From Pseudorhizobium tarimense (GTDB taxonomy: Bacteria; Pseudomonadota; Alphaproteobacteria; Rhizobiales; Rhizobiaceae): DNA of 64,000 nt. Of this stretch, positions 27,804 through 38,260 are shown in pieces. The notes below the pieces were generated by a model. It searched no databases. It saw nothing but the letters and a program-made list of their open reading frames with translations, and had not been told where the DNA came from. The position numbers and the translations under genes were made by a program. The DNA lies in contig NZ_JALJRA010000012.1 in the NCBI RefSeq assembly GCF_022968135.1, positions 109,612 through 173,611 on the forward strand, read 5' to 3'. Numbering within the stretch: the stretch's first letter is position 1; each line of letters starts with the position of its first letter.

Positions 27804-29438
27804 ATGCTGCTACCCTTCCAATCTTCCTATGACGAGATCTGCCGCGACTTTCGGTGGCAAATCCCCGATTCGTTCAACATCGGCGAGGTTGTCAGCGACG
27901 CCTGGGCCGCGCGAGAGCCCGATCGCATCTGTTTGGAGCACTTCAGCCCGGTCGGCAGCCATCTCTCGATGACCTACGGCGAACTGTCACTGCAGTCCTC
28001 GGCCTTGGCCAACGCTCTGATGGATCTAGGGCTGCAGCGGGGCGATCGCGTGGCGCTCCTGCTGCCGCAGGGGTTCGATACCGTTGTCGCCCATGTCGCG
28101 ATCTACAAGATCGGGGCGATCGCACTGCCGCTCGCGCTCCTCTTCGGCGAGGATGCGCTGGAATACCGGTTAAAGGCTGCCGGTGCCTCGGCCATCGTCA
28201 CGAACGGTTTCGGTTTCTCCCGCCTCCGGCCAATCCTGCCGCGGCTCCCGAACATGCGCCATGTCATCTTGACCGAGTCCGTTGCAGAGGCACCGGGTGC
28301 GCACCGGCTCGACCAGCTGATCGCACAGTTCGAGCACAGCTATCCGATTGCACCGACCGGTCCCGACGATCCCGCTCTCATGATCTTCACCTCTGGTACG
28401 ACCGGGCCGCCGAAGGCAGCCGTCCACGGCCATCGTGTGCTTGCGGGACACATCCCCGGCTTCCAGATGGGGCACGACCTGGCGCCGCAGCGGGGAGACC
28501 GGATCTGGACGCCCGCCGACTGGGCCTGGGCAGGCGGGCTGCTCAATGTCCTGCTGCCGGCCCTAATGCTGGGTGTCCCCGTGGTCTCCTCGCCAGCGCA
28601 GAAGTTCGATCCCAACATGGCGTTCCGCATCCTCTCCGAGATGCAGGTCCGCAATGCCTTCATTCCCCCCACCGCCCTTCGTCTCATGAAGGCCGCCGAC
28701 AATCCGCTCCAGAGCTATCCCCTCCACCTGCGCAGCGTCACGTCTGCCGGAGAAGCGTTGGGGAAGGAGACCTTCGAGTGGGCACGCCAGACGCTCCGCG
28801 TCACGGTCAATGAGCTCTTCGGCCAGACCGAGTGCAATTTCGTGCTCGGCTCGTCCGCAGTTCTCGGCGTGTCGCGTGCTGGTGCAATTGGGCGTCCCGT
28901 GCCGGGGCATAGGGTGGCGATCGTCGATGAGGTGGGACGCGAAGTGCCACAGGGTTCGCTCGGCCAGATCGCGATCGAAGCTCCGGATCCTGTTATGTTC
29001 CTCGGCTACTGGCAGGATGATACGGCGACCGAGGGCAAGTTCGTCAACGGCTGGCTGCTGACCGGCGACCTCGGTCGCCAGGACGAGGATGGCTACATCG
29101 AATTCGTCGGCCGTGGCGACGACGTCATCACCTCGTCCGGCTATCGCATCGGCCCGAGCGAGATCGAGGATTGCCTGACGGCCCATCCGGCCGTTCAGCT
29201 TGCGGCCGTCATCGGAAAGCCGGATCCGGTGCGCACGGAAATTGTAATGGCTTTCGTCGTTGCAGCGGATGGCCACGAGGCGAACGATGCACTTGCCGTC
29301 GAGCTGCGGGATTGGGTCAAGAACCGCCTTTCGATGCACGAATATCCGCGGGAGATCGCCTTCGTGGAAAGCCTGCCTATGACCACCAGCGGCAAGGTCA
29401 TTCGTCGGGTTCTGCGGCAGCAGTTCGCCGCCGAGTAG
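27804..29438 (+). CDS. AMP-binding acyl-CoA synthetase
   Basis: This 544-residue ANL-superfamily enzyme activates a carboxylic acid as acyl-AMP and transfers it to CoA. The phosphate loop TSGTTGPPKAAVHGH lies at about 197-211, NELFGQTECN is the A5-type motif, GWLLTGDLG (416-424) contains the ATP-ribose Asp422, and the hinge GRGDDVITSSGYRIG and the C-terminal catalytic Lys531 in TTSGKVIRR are present. The short and medium-chain (ACSM-like) class is likely from overall pattern, but the substrate is unknown. I chose the ATG at 27804, where the conserved N-terminus starts. It converges on the BioF2-like gene with 10 bases between stops. Confidence 0.9.
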   Translation: MLLPFQSSYDEICRDFRWQIPDSFNIGEVVSDAWAAREPDRICLEHFSPVGSHLSMTYGELSLQSSALANALMDLGLQRGDRVALLLPQGFDTVVAHVAIYKIGAIALPLALLFGEDALEYRLKAAGASAIVTNGFGFSRLRPILPRLPNMRHVILTESVAEAPGAHRLDQLIAQFEHSYPIAPTGPDDPALMIFTSGTTGPPKAAVHGHRVLAGHIPGFQMGHDLAPQRGDRIWTPADWAWAGGLLNVLLPALMLGVPVVSSPAQKFDPNMAFRILSEMQVRNAFIPPTALRLMKAADNPLQSYPLHLRSVTSAGEALGKETFEWARQTLRVTVNELFGQTECNFVLGSSAVLGVSRAGAIGRPVPGHRVAIVDEVGREVPQGSLGQIAIEAPDPVMFLGYWQDDTATEGKFVNGWLLTGDLGRQDEDGYIEFVGRGDDVITSSGYRIGPSEIEDCLTAHPAVQLAAVIGKPDPVRTEIVMAFVVAADGHEANDALAVELRDWVKNRLSMHEYPREIAFVESLPMTTSGKVIRRVLRQQFAAE

Positions 29439-29448
29439 CAGTCTCCGT

Positions 29449-30738
29449 CTAATCCGGCTTGCGGGCGATCGACATGATCTTCTGGCGCAGCAGCCGGGCC
29501 ATGTTGCGGGTGCTGTTGTACATATGCAGCTGGGCTGCAGCCTGACGCACGTCCCGGTCGCCGTTGCGGGAAAGACCGATCAGAAGGGTTCCCATCTCCT
29601 CCCGCTCCTTCCAGAACCGGCTCATGATCGGATGATCGGGCACGGCACAGGAGTCCGACCGCAGGATGTTGGCGTCCTCTAGGTGCCACTCCGTCAGCTT
29701 GACCATCAGCAGCTTGCCGGGCGAATGGCGGCTGAAACTTTCGTCATAGGCGGTCTTCCAGGTATAGGCCTCACCGGCCATGACGAAGACGATGAGGGAG
29801 GCAATTGCCTTGCCGTCGAACTCGATCGTGTGGATGCGGACAGCGTCGACCTCGGCTAGATTGGTGATCGCCTCGCGGGCAAAGGCGGCGCGATAGCGAT
29901 CGTTGATCAGGGCGGAGCGTTTCTGGCCCTTCCAGCCCGTGGCCTCGAGCGCCAGGAACTCCTCCATCTTCAGGCGCACCTCTTCCGGCTGGCGCGCAAC
30001 GGCATATTCAAGGCGCCCCTTGGCCGCCAGCTGGCGCCACTGCCGTCGCATCTCACGGTGATGGTGCGACGAGATGGCGTTCTTCAGATAAGTTTCGACC
30101 GGCTCATCGCTCTCCAGCATCGGCCGCTGCAGACGGTCGGTGACAGTGACGGGCAGATCGCGTGACACTGCAACTGCTCGCATCAATTGCGCGAACCGCC
30201 CGTTGAGCCGAACCTGTGGCAGCACCAGCACCGACGGCAAGCGCGCCTCGGGCCTTGCAAGTGCCTCCAGCAGATTGTCGAGCGTCTCGGCCGCTTCCTC
30301 CGCATCGACCAGCGGCGTGCCGAGGGGGCCGAAGGGGTTGGCCCAGGCGCGGACGATGGCCGGACCCATGGCAAAGCCGGGCTTCTCCACCGTGAACGGC
30401 ATGAGAAGCCGCATTCGGCTGCGGTCGCCATCCTCGTCGCGGATCAGCGCGAAACGCACCTGCTTGTCGTCGATGCGGGGCATGGCGGGGGCGAGCAGAC
30501 GGGCACCGAAGAAGATATTCGGTTCGATCGCCCGGTTCGTCAGGAATTCGAGCTCCTGCTGCAGATCATAGCCGAAGGAGGCCGGGTAGAGGCAGAGTTC
30601 GCGCCCCGGGCGGCCGACGGCCATTTTCGTGTCGGCGTCCGGTCGATCCTGTCGCCATGTCTGCGCCAGAGGCTGGGACCAGCCGGCGCTGAGGGTGCGT
30701 TCGAAGTCTGGGCTGCCAGGAGGTTGAGCCATGGTCAT
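29449..30738 (-). CDS. BioF2-like / GNAT-type acyltransferase domain protein
   Basis: This 429-residue soluble protein has the fold pattern of the BioF2/CelD family (double GNAT, FemX-like). The best-conserved stretch runs from about residue 215 to 390: SHHHREMRRQWRQL, the EEFLALEATGWKG block, IEFDGKAIASLIVF, AYTWKTAYDESFSRHSPG and the DSCAVPDHPIMSRFW ending. Family members act in polysaccharide or peptide modification. The start overlaps the flippase stop by four bases, so it is coupled to a polysaccharide-type exporter, which suggests modification of an exported glycan. A second ATG two codons in is an alternative. The substrate is unknown. Confidence 0.8.
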   Translation of the reverse strand: MTMAQPPGSPDFERTLSAGWSQPLAQTWRQDRPDADTKMAVGRPGRELCLYPASFGYDLQQELEFLTNRAIEPNIFFGARLLAPAMPRIDDKQVRFALIRDEDGDRSRMRLLMPFTVEKPGFAMGPAIVRAWANPFGPLGTPLVDAEEAAETLDNLLEALARPEARLPSVLVLPQVRLNGRFAQLMRAVAVSRDLPVTVTDRLQRPMLESDEPVETYLKNAISSHHHREMRRQWRQLAAKGRLEYAVARQPEEVRLKMEEFLALEATGWKGQKRSALINDRYRAAFAREAITNLAEVDAVRIHTIEFDGKAIASLIVFVMAGEAYTWKTAYDESFSRHSPGKLLMVKLTEWHLEDANILRSDSCAVPDHPIMSRFWKEREEMGTLLIGLSRNGDRDVRQAAAQLHMYNSTRNMARLLRQKIMSIARKPD

Positions 30739-32147
30739 TCAGCCTTGATACCGGGGAAAGTCTTGGAGCGGCCGAGCGCAAACAGCACGATGCCGAGCGT
30801 TCGGCGCAGGGCTATGTGCAGAAGCAGGGCTTCGACGGCCATGGCGAGAGACGTGGCGATCGCTGCACCCGTGAGGCCGAGGCGCGGGATCAGCACCACG
30901 TTCGCCGCGATCGCGGTGATCAGGACGACGCCATAGAGGAGGACGCAGAGCCTTTCGTGGCCGCCCATGCTCAGCAAGGTCTCGCCGGGGCCGATCAGCG
31001 CCTTGGCGAGAATGCCGGCAAACAGGATCGGCAGCAGCCAATAGCCTTCGGTGAACGCCTCGCCGAACAGCCCGAGAAGCTGTCTGCCGGTCAGAAGCAG
31101 GACGATTCCAAGGATCAAGGCCGGCCAGAAGCTCCAGCGGGCAACCTGGGCTGCAAACCGCGCCAGCTCTTGCGGGTCATTGGTGGCGAGAAGGACGGAG
31201 AAGCGAGGTCCCGCCGCCGCCTTGACGGCGAAGGCCACGAACTGGACGAGCACGATGATCTTCGTTGCGGCAAAATAGATGCCGACCTGGTCCGGCGGCA
31301 GATAGAGCCCGACCACCACCACGTCGGCATTGGTCAGGAGGAAGCCGATGCCGTCGATCAGAAAGATCGGCAGCGAATAGGCAAGCCAGGCCCGCGACTG
31401 GAGCCGCAGCTTACCGCGCCCGAAGGTGCGCTGAAGGCGCAGGCGCAGCCGCAGATACTGCGTCAGCGTCGCCAGATAGGTGGCAGCCAGCGCCGCCTGC
31501 ATGGCAGTGACGGCGGTATCGGGCGCTCCCATCCAGACGCCGGCCACCATAAAGAGAAGGATCAGCGTCGGGCGAAAAATGAAAGTCGGACTAAGGGCCG
31601 TCACGGTCCAGCCGTTTGCCCGCGCGGTGCCGTCCAGCACGTCGCCGAGCGCGATCATCGGCAGGGTCACCATCGCCAGAAACAGCGGGACGAGCCAGTA
31701 GCTCTGGAAGAGGTCGCCGAAGAAATGGAGGAAGGCGAAGCCGGCAACCGCGATCGTGCTGGCGCAGATCAGCGTAAAGACGCGCGCAGCAACCAGCAGT
31801 CCGCGAGCCGCGGCCATATCGCCCTCCGTCTGGTGATGTGGGAGGAAGCGGATCACCGAGGTGTGGAAGCCGAGGCAGGAAAGGCTGCCGGCAAGTACAA
31901 CCAATACCCAGACAAAGGCGAAGATGCCGTATTCGAACTCGCCCATCAGGCGGGCAAGCACGATCTGCGATACGAAGGCGATGGCAGCGCTGACGAGGCG
32001 AATGAGGAAGGCGATGAGCGCCTGACCTTGCGCTCGGGCGGTTTCATTGTCCTGCCGCAGCGTCCGCGCAAAATCGTCCAGCCACGGCCGCAGCCGCGTG
32101 CGCAGGCCTTGCGGCAAGAACCTCTCGGCTGTTTCGATGACCGCCAT
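30735..32147 (-). CDS. polysaccharide/oligosaccharide flippase (Wzx/MVF-type membrane protein)
   Basis: This 470-residue polytopic protein has roughly 12-14 hydrophobic helices and the MATE/MOP-type layout of lipopolysaccharide and exopolysaccharide flippases. Examples are LIAFLIRLVSAAIAFVSQIV near residues 43-62 and a last pair near VVLITAIAANVVLIPRLG. Such proteins move lipid-linked glycans across the inner membrane. It is coupled to the BioF2-like gene but no glycosyltransferases lie nearby, so its cargo is unclear. The ATG at 32147 replaces a longer frame whose nine extra residues look non-conserved. Confidence 0.85.
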   Translation of the reverse strand: MAVIETAERFLPQGLRTRLRPWLDDFARTLRQDNETARAQGQALIAFLIRLVSAAIAFVSQIVLARLMGEFEYGIFAFVWVLVVLAGSLSCLGFHTSVIRFLPHHQTEGDMAAARGLLVAARVFTLICASTIAVAGFAFLHFFGDLFQSYWLVPLFLAMVTLPMIALGDVLDGTARANGWTVTALSPTFIFRPTLILLFMVAGVWMGAPDTAVTAMQAALAATYLATLTQYLRLRLRLQRTFGRGKLRLQSRAWLAYSLPIFLIDGIGFLLTNADVVVVGLYLPPDQVGIYFAATKIIVLVQFVAFAVKAAAGPRFSVLLATNDPQELARFAAQVARWSFWPALILGIVLLLTGRQLLGLFGEAFTEGYWLLPILFAGILAKALIGPGETLLSMGGHERLCVLLYGVVLITAIAANVVLIPRLGLTGAAIATSLAMAVEALLLHIALRRTLGIVLFALGRSKTFPGIKAE

Positions 32148-32273
32148 GACCGGCACGCAATACTCGCATCTCACGCAAACGCAGATGCCAGTCTTGCCAC
32201 GGCAGGGTTAACAATCCTTTCGGCCAGCCGGAGATTTCGCTCTTTCCCTCGGCGACCCCACCGGGCAGAAACG

Positions 32274-32296
32274 AAAAATGCCGCCCGGAGGCGGCA
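32274..32296 (-). terminator. rho-independent terminator of secA
   Basis: On the leftward strand TGCCGCC and GGCGGCA pair perfectly around a 4-base loop and are followed at once by a run of five T. It lies 27 bases beyond the secA stop, a standard intrinsic terminator. Confidence 0.88.
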
Positions 32297-32322
32297 CTTT
32301 TCATCTGCTTTGCAACTATTCC

Positions 32323-35040
32323 CTACGCCTGTTCGAAGGCGCCGTGGCAGTGCTTGTACTTCTTACCGGAACCGCAGGGGCAGACCTCGTTCCGGCCGAC
32401 CTTGCCCCAGGTCTCGGGATCTGTCGGATCGCGATCGTCAGGAGCCACCTGCATGCCGGAATCATTGCCGCCGGCAAAGTCATCGTCCCCGGTGGTGGCA
32501 TCCACGTGGTGCGCCTCCATCACCGGCGGCGGTTCCGGCGCCGGCTGGTCGCGCACCAGTTCGACGCGCATCATCTGCGCGGTCACCGCTTCACGAAGGT
32601 TGGCCAGAAGCGCCTGGAAGAGCTCGAAAGCTTCCGCCTTGTATTCCTGCAGCGGATCGCGCTGCGCATAGCCGCGGAAGCCGACGACGGAACGCAGGTG
32701 ATCGAGGTTGACGATATGCTCGCGCCACAGATGGTCGAGCGTCTGCAGGACGACGGAGCGCTGCACGTAGTTTATGACCTCGGGTCCGAAGCGCTCCGCA
32801 CGGTCGGCAGCGGCTGCGTCGGCAGCCTGTGTGATCCTTTCGCGGATATCGTCTTCGCCAATCCCTTCTTCCGTAACCCAGTCTTCCACCGGCAGGTCGA
32901 GGTTGAGAAGGCGTTGCAGCTCCGTCTTGAGGCCGGCTGCATCCCACTGCTCAGCATAGGCGCGCTCGGGAATATGCTTGGCAACCAGGATCTCGATAAC
33001 CTCATTGCGCATATCGGCAACGATCTCGGTCAGCGCTTCGGCATCGGCGTCCATCAACTCGATGCGCTGTTCGAAGATGACCTTGCGCTGGTCGTTTGTG
33101 ACGTCGTCGTACTTCAGCAGGTTCTTCCGGATATCGAAGTTGCGGGCCTCGACCTTCTTCTGCGCGCGTTCCAGCGCCTTGTTAATCCAAGGATGGACGA
33201 TGGCCTCGCCTTCCTTGAGACCAAGCTTCTGCAGCATGCCGTCCATGCGGTCGGTGCCGAAGATGCGCATCAGGTCGTCCTGCAGCGACAGGTAGAACTT
33301 GGAACGGCCGGGGTCGCCCTGGCGACCGGAACGCCCGCGCAGCTGGTTGTCGATGCGTCGGCTTTCGTGGCGCTCGGTGGCGATAACATAGAGCCCGCCG
33401 GCGGTAAGCGCCTTTTCCTTCAGCGCCTTTACCTCTGCGCGAATGGCGGCTTCCTTGGCGTCGCGCTCAGGGCCGGCTTCCATGCCTTCCAGGTCGCGCT
33501 CCAAGCGCATGTCAATATTGCCACCCAGCTGGATGTCCGTGCCACGGCCCGCCATGTTGGTGGCGATCGTGACGGCACCCGGTACACCCGCCTGGCTGAC
33601 GATATAGGCTTCCTGCTCATGGTAGCGGGCGTTCAGCACGTGGAACTTGTCGAACCCGGATTGGCGCAGCATCGTCGCCAGAAGCTCGGATTTCTCGATC
33701 GAAGTAGTACCGACGAGAACCGGCTGGCCGCGCTCGTGGGCCGCCTTGATCTCTTCGATGATCGCCTTGAACTTCTCCTCGAAGGTCCGGTAGACCTCGT
33801 CGTCCTCGTCGATACGCTGGATCGGCAGGTTCGTCGGCACTTCCACGACTTCCAGGCCGTAGATGTTGCCAAACTCTTCGGCCTCCGTGGACGCGGTACC
33901 CGTCATGCCGGCGAGCTTCGAATACATACGGAAATAGTTCTGGAAGGTGATCGAGGAGAGCGTCTGGTTCTCCGGCTGGATCTGCACCTTCTCCTTAGCT
34001 TCCAGCGCCTGGTGCTGGCCTTCCGAGTAACGGCGCCCGGGCATCATGCGGCCGGTGAACTCGTCGATGATGACGATCTCGCCATTGCGGACGATGTAGT
34101 CCTTGTCGCGGGTGAAGAGCTTGTGGGCCTTCAGCGCATTGTTGATGTGGTGGACGATCGCGACGTTCTCGACATCATAAAGGCTCTCACCCTTGAGAAG
34201 TCCTGCCTGCCGCAGCAGGTTTTCCAGCTTCTCGGTGCCCACTTCCGAAAAATTCGCGGAGCGCTGCTTCTCGTCAATCTCATAGTCCTCTTCCGACAGG
34301 AGCGGAATGAAGGCGTCGATCGTGTTGTAGAGTTCGGAACGGTCGTCGAGCGGGCCGGAGATGATCAGCGGCGTGCGCGCCTCGTCGACGAGGATCGAGT
34401 CCACTTCGTCGACGATCGCGTAGTTGTGGCCGCGTTGAACCATCTGGTTACGGTCGTACTTCATGTTGTCGCGGAGATAATCGAAGCCCAGCTCGTTGTT
34501 CGTCGCGTAGGTGATGTCGCAGGCATAGGCCGCGCGGCGCTGGTCGTCGTTGAGGCCGTGGACAATGACGCCGGTCGTCAGGCCGAGAAAGCCGTAGAGG
34601 CGCCCCATCGTGCCCGCGTCACGGCTGGCAAGGTAGTCGTTGACTGTAACGACGTGGACTCCCTTGCCGGCAAGCGCGTTGAGGTAGACGGAAAGCGTTG
34701 CGACCAGCGTCTTGCCTTCACCGGTCTTCATCTCGGCGATGGCGCCGTCGTGCAGGATCATGCCGCCGGTCAGCTGGACGTCGAACGGACGCATGCCGAG
34801 AACGCGCCGGGATGCCTCGCGCACAACGGCGAAGGCAGGAACGAGGATGTCGTCGAGCGTCTTGCCGTCCGCCAGCTGCTGGCGGAACTCAGCAGTCTTC
34901 GCCGTAAGCTCGGCGTCGGACAGCGCCTTAATCTTGTCTTCGAGGGCGTTGACAGCCTCGACAGATGATTTGTAGGAGCGAACGCGGCGCTCGTTTGCAG
35001 AGCCGAACAGTTTGCGGGCCAATCCGCCAAAGCTGACCAT
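32323..35040 (-). CDS. secA: preprotein translocase ATPase SecA
   Basis: This 905-residue motor drives proteins through SecYEG. The N-terminal nucleotide-binding fold has Walker A MKTGEGKT (104-111) and the Walker B-type [15 protein letters not shown]. The second fold shows [16 protein letters not shown] and [19 protein letters not shown]. The C-terminus ends with the SecB/zinc-binding motif [14 protein letters not shown]. The length is normal. It diverges from the parvulin gene with 249 bases between starts and ends at a clear terminator. Confidence 0.97.
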   Translation of the reverse strand: MVSFGGLARKLFGSANERRVRSYKSSVEAVNALEDKIKALSDAELTAKTAEFRQQLADGKTLDDILVPAFAVVREASRRVLGMRPFDVQLTGGMILHDGAIAEMKTGEGKTLVATLSVYLNALAGKGVHVVTVNDYLASRDAGTMGRLYGFLGLTTGVIVHGLNDDQRRAAYACDITYATNNELGFDYLRDNMKYDRNQMVQRGHNYAIVDEVDSILVDEARTPLIISGPLDDRSELYNTIDAFIPLLSEEDYEIDEKQRSANFSEVGTEKLENLLRQAGLLKGESLYDVENVAIVHHINNALKAHKLFTRDKDYIVRNGEIVIIDEFTGRMMPGRRYSEGQHQALEAKEKVQIQPENQTLSSITFQNYFRMYSKLAGMTGTASTEAEEFGNIYGLEVVEVPTNLPIQRIDEDDEVYRTFEEKFKAIIEEIKAAHERGQPVLVGTTSIEKSELLATMLRQSGFDKFHVLNARYHEQEAYIVSQAGVPGAVTIATNMAGRGTDIQLGGNIDMRLERDLEGMEAGPERDAKEAAIRAEVKALKEKALTAGGLYVIATERHESRRIDNQLRGRSGRQGDPGRSKFYLSLQDDLMRIFGTDRMDGMLQKLGLKEGEAIVHPWINKALERAQKKVEARNFDIRKNLLKYDDVTNDQRKVIFEQRIELMDADAEALTEIVADMRNEVIEILVAKHIPERAYAEQWDAAGLKTELQRLLNLDLPVEDWVTEEGIGEDDIRERITQAADAAAADRAERFGPEVINYVQRSVVLQTLDHLWREHIVNLDHLRSVVGFRGYAQRDPLQEYKAEAFELFQALLANLREAVTAQMMRVELVRDQPAPEPPPVMEAHHVDATTGDDDFAGGNDSGMQVAPDDRDPTDPETWGKVGRNEVCPCGSGKKYKHCHGAFEQA

Positions 35041-35289
35041 CAGAATGGTCCTTTCCAGTCATCTTTACATAAAGAAAGCGAAGCCTCAGGCCGAGTTCTC
35101 GCCCGGCAAATTGCCCGCTACGCCCGGAAACTCTTCTGGACGCAAAGTAGCGTGACAGATAAGAGGGGGGTCGATTGATGTCAACGGTGGCCGCCGATAC
35201 ACAAAGGCCACAATCCGATGTTTGTGAAGGCTTTCCGACCGGGATCAGGCGCTTCTGAGACCGGCATCCATATCTCGAAAGGTGACTTG

Positions 35290-36177
35290 ATGTTGCGCCA
35301 CAAATTCCTCGCTTCGGCCGCCCTTGCTGTCGCAGTTTCCTTCACAGCTCCCGCTTTCGCGCAGGAAGATGCGGTTGTCGCCAAGGTTGGCGACATGGAG
35401 ATCCACCAGTCGGAGCTCGACCTCGCGATCCAGAACCTCGACCCGCAGCTGCAGCAGCTTCCTGACGAGCAGAAGCGGGTTGCCGCGCTCTCTGGCGCCA
35501 TCGACGTGAAGCTTCTGGCCCAGGGTGCGGTCGATGAGGGTATAGACGAGACTGACGACTTCCAGAAGCGCCTTGACTACATCAAGGATCGCGAGCTGCA
35601 TAACGCCTATTTCCGCAAACACGTTGTCGATGCCGTGACCGAGGACGAGGTCAAGGCGCGCTACGAGATGGAAATTGCAGCTCTTCCGAAGCAGGAAGAG
35701 GTCAATGCCCGCCACATCCTGGTGAAGACCGAGGAAGAGGCAAGCGAGATCATCAAGCAGCTCGATGCTGGCAAGGACTTTGCCGAACTCGCCAAGGAGA
35801 AGTCGGAAGACTCCAACAAGTCCGATGGCGGCGATCTCGGCTGGTTCACCAAGGGCCGCATGGTTCCTGAGTTCGAGGAAGCCGCCTTTGCGCTGGAGAA
35901 GGGCGAATACACCAAGACGCCGGTGAAGTCGCAGTTCGGCTATCACGTCATCAAGCTCGAAGACCGCCGCGACGTCCAGCCGCCCGCCTTCGACCAGGTC
36001 GAGCCGCAGGTGCGCCAGCTGGTCATGCGCGACAAGTATCTCTCGCTCATCGAGCAGGCCAAGGCCGAGCAGGAGGTGGAGATCATGGACGAAGCGCTGC
36101 GCAAGGGCTATGAGGAGGTCAACAAGGCCCCCGATGCCGACCCCGCAGCGGGCGAGGCGCCTGCGGCCCAGCAATAA
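35290..36177 (+). CDS. periplasmic peptidyl-prolyl isomerase (SurA/PrsA-like parvulin)
   Basis: This 295-residue exported foldase has a signal peptide (ASAALAVAVSFTAPAFA, cleavage after residue 24 or so), an N-terminal helical chaperone region, and one parvulin domain at about 134-235 with ARHILVKTEEEA, GDLGWFTKGRMVPEFEEAAF and FGYHVIKLED. An Ala/Glu/Pro-rich tail follows. It would assist outer-membrane and periplasmic protein folding after Sec export, matching its place opposite secA. AAAGGTG precedes the ATG at 35290. Confidence 0.92.
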   Translation: MLRHKFLASAALAVAVSFTAPAFAQEDAVVAKVGDMEIHQSELDLAIQNLDPQLQQLPDEQKRVAALSGAIDVKLLAQGAVDEGIDETDDFQKRLDYIKDRELHNAYFRKHVVDAVTEDEVKARYEMEIAALPKQEEVNARHILVKTEEEASEIIKQLDAGKDFAELAKEKSEDSNKSDGGDLGWFTKGRMVPEFEEAAFALEKGEYTKTPVKSQFGYHVIKLEDRRDVQPPAFDQVEPQVRQLVMRDKYLSLIEQAKAEQEVEIMDEALRKGYEEVNKAPDADPAAGEAPAAQQ

Positions 36178-36188
36178 GACTTTCCTCA

Positions 36189-36210
36189 GGGCCCGGTTTT
36201 CCGGGCCCTT
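36189..36210 (+). terminator. GC-rich hairpin after the parvulin gene
   Basis: GGGCCCGG and CCGGGCCC pair around a TTTT loop, 11 bases beyond the parvulin stop, followed by only two T. It is a plausible terminator in front of argJ, which starts 24 bases later, though leaky read-through into argJ is likely. Confidence 0.55.
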
Positions 36211-36234
36211 CCATGTTCAGTCCGGATCGCCCCG

Positions 36235-37476
36235 ATGTCAGTTTCCGTCTCTCCGCTCGCTCCGAAATTCCTTCCCGAAATGCCTGCCATACGCGGCTTG
36301 CGAATGGCGACTGCGGCAGCCGGGATCAAGTACAAGAACCGCAACGATGTGCTCTTGATGGTCTTCGACCAGCCTGCGACTGTCGCCGGCGTTTTCACCC
36401 GCTCCAAGTGCCCCTCGGCACCGGTCGATTTCTGCCGCGCCAATCTGCCGCACGGGCAGGCCCGGGTGGTAGTGGTGAATTCCGGCAATGCCAACGCCTT
36501 TACCGGACTGAAGGGCAAGGCTGCGACGGAACTGACGGCGAAGTCGGCGGCGGCAGCGGTGGGTTGCGAAGCGAACGAGGTCTACCTTGCTTCCACCGGC
36601 GTGATCGGCGAGCCTTTGGACGCCTCAAAATTCGCAGGCGTCCTCGGCGACATGCATTCCGCTGCGGCGCCGGACTTCTGGGTTGAGGCAGCCAAGGCGA
36701 TCATGACCACCGACACCTATCCGAAGGTCGCGACGCGCACGGCCGAGATCGGCGGCGTCACGGTGATGATTAACGGTATTGCCAAGGGTGCCGGCATGAT
36801 CGCTCCCGACATGGCAACCATGCTGTCTTTCGTGGCCACGGACGCGGATATCGACGCGTCGGTTCTGCAGCAGCTGCTGTCTGCCGGTGTCGAGCCGAGC
36901 TTCAACTCCGTCACCGTCGACAGCGACACCTCCACCTCCGATACGCTGATGCTGTTTGCTACGGGCGCTGCGGCGGCAGACGGTCAGGCCAAGGTGACCT
37001 TGGTCGATGATCCGGCATTGGAAGGTTTCCGCGCGGCACTCAACGATCTCCTGAAGGATCTCGCCCTGCAGGTCGTCCGCGACGGCGAAGGCGCCCGCAA
37101 GATGGTAGAAATCACTGTCACGGGGGCGGAGAACGACCTTGCCGCGAAGCGAATTGCGCTTTCGATCGCCAATTCGCCTCTGGTGAAAACCGCTGTCGCT
37201 GGCGAGGACGCCAACTGGGGACGCATCGTCATGGCGGTCGGAAAATCCGGCGAAATGGCCGATCGCGACAAGCTAGCCATCTGGTTTGGCGAGGTACGCG
37301 TGGCAGTCGACGGGGAACGGGATCCTGACTATTCCGAAGCTGCGGCCACCGCAGTGATGCAGCGGGAGGACATTCCCGTGCGCGTCGAGCTCGGCATCGG
37401 CGAAGGCAAGGCCACCGTCTGGACCTGCGACCTCACTAAGGAATATGTCGCCATCAACGGCGATTACCGGAGCTGA
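36235..37476 (+). CDS. argJ: bifunctional glutamate N-acetyltransferase / N-acetylglutamate synthase
   Basis: This 413-residue enzyme recycles acetyl from N-acetylornithine to glutamate, the cyclic route of arginine synthesis. It self-cleaves into two chains before Thr195 in [14 protein letters not shown], the catalytic threonine. [10 protein letters not shown] near residue 82, the second-chain SDTSTSDTL block and the C-terminal GEDANWGRI motif complete the family pattern. The ATG at 36235 gives the normal length. The GNAT and mutT genes follow closely, a typical rhizobial order. Confidence 0.95.
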   Translation: MSVSVSPLAPKFLPEMPAIRGLRMATAAAGIKYKNRNDVLLMVFDQPATVAGVFTRSKCPSAPVDFCRANLPHGQARVVVVNSGNANAFTGLKGKAATELTAKSAAAAVGCEANEVYLASTGVIGEPLDASKFAGVLGDMHSAAAPDFWVEAAKAIMTTDTYPKVATRTAEIGGVTVMINGIAKGAGMIAPDMATMLSFVATDADIDASVLQQLLSAGVEPSFNSVTVDSDTSTSDTLMLFATGAAAADGQAKVTLVDDPALEGFRAALNDLLKDLALQVVRDGEGARKMVEITVTGAENDLAAKRIALSIANSPLVKTAVAGEDANWGRIVMAVGKSGEMADRDKLAIWFGEVRVAVDGERDPDYSEAAATAVMQREDIPVRVELGIGEGKATVWTCDLTKEYVAINGDYRS

Positions 37477-37483
37477 CGGAGGT

Positions 37484-38260
37484 ATGCAGGCAAGTTCACC
37501 CGCCAGCAACCTGCCGCTTGTCCGTCGCCTGGAGGCTGTCGGCTTTCGTGCATGGCCCGCGGCAACCGTGATCTATGACGGCAGCTGGCAGCTCAGGCTT
37601 TCAGGCGGTCATCCGTCGAAGCGGCTGAACTGTGTGGTACCGCTTGATCCCTCCGATGTCCGGGACATGGACATCCGGCTCGAAAAGGCGCGCAAGCGGT
37701 TTCAGTCATACGGCCGCCCGCTCCTGCTGCGACAGACGCCGCTATCCCCTCCAATGCTGATCGAGAGACTTCCGGAGGCCGGCTGGGAGCGGTTCGAGAC
37801 GGTCAAGGTGATGACGGCGGACCTGGCGCAGGTTACCCTGCCGGAAACGATCGATCACCTCCCGATGCATGATATTGGGCGCTTCGTCGACGCGAATCTC
37901 TCCGTCAACGAGGAGGATGCGGGCCTAAAGCCTGCACTTGCGGAGGTGCTGAGCACAATCAAGCCGCCGACGGGGCTTTTCGTCGTCGAAGAGCCTGCGC
38001 ACAAGCCGGCTGCCGTTGCTCTTTGCGTACAGGACAATGATCTTGCCGGTATCATGGAATTTGCCGTTGCCACGTCTCACCGCCGCGAGGGACTCGGCTC
38101 AAAGATTCTCGCATCGGCGCTCCGCTGGGCACGCATCAGCGGCGCCCGAAGCGCCTGGCTGCAGGTGGTCGATAACAATCATCCGGCACTGGCGCTCTAC
38201 CGGAAGTTCGGCTTCAGCGAGGCCTACGAATACCATTATTGGCGCGAGGTGCAGGCATGA
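37484..38260 (+). CDS. GNAT family N-acetyltransferase
   Basis: This 258-residue protein carries its GNAT fold in the C-terminal half: a VALCVQDNDLAGIMEFAV strand pair, the acetyl-CoA loop HRREGLGSKILASAL (about 205-219), and LQVVDNNHPALALYRKFGF (about 228-246). The N-terminal half may be a second degenerate GNAT module. The acetyl acceptor is unknown. GGAGGT lies almost at the ATG at 37484, seven bases after argJ, so this start is likely but tight. Its stop overlaps the mutT start (ATGA). Confidence 0.85.
   Translation: MQASSPASNLPLVRRLEAVGFRAWPAATVIYDGSWQLRLSGGHPSKRLNCVVPLDPSDVRDMDIRLEKARKRFQSYGRPLLLRQTPLSPPMLIERLPEAGWERFETVKVMTADLAQVTLPETIDHLPMHDIGRFVDANLSVNEEDAGLKPALAEVLSTIKPPTGLFVVEEPAHKPAAVALCVQDNDLAGIMEFAVATSHRREGLGSKILASALRWARISGARSAWLQVVDNNHPALALYRKFGFSEAYEYHYWREVQA

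Noticed and set aside
32278..34968. Open frame of about 896 codons antisense to secA
   Set aside because: It lies entirely opposite secA, shows no family motifs and has the composition expected from the high-GC third-position bias of the opposite strand; secA explains the region.
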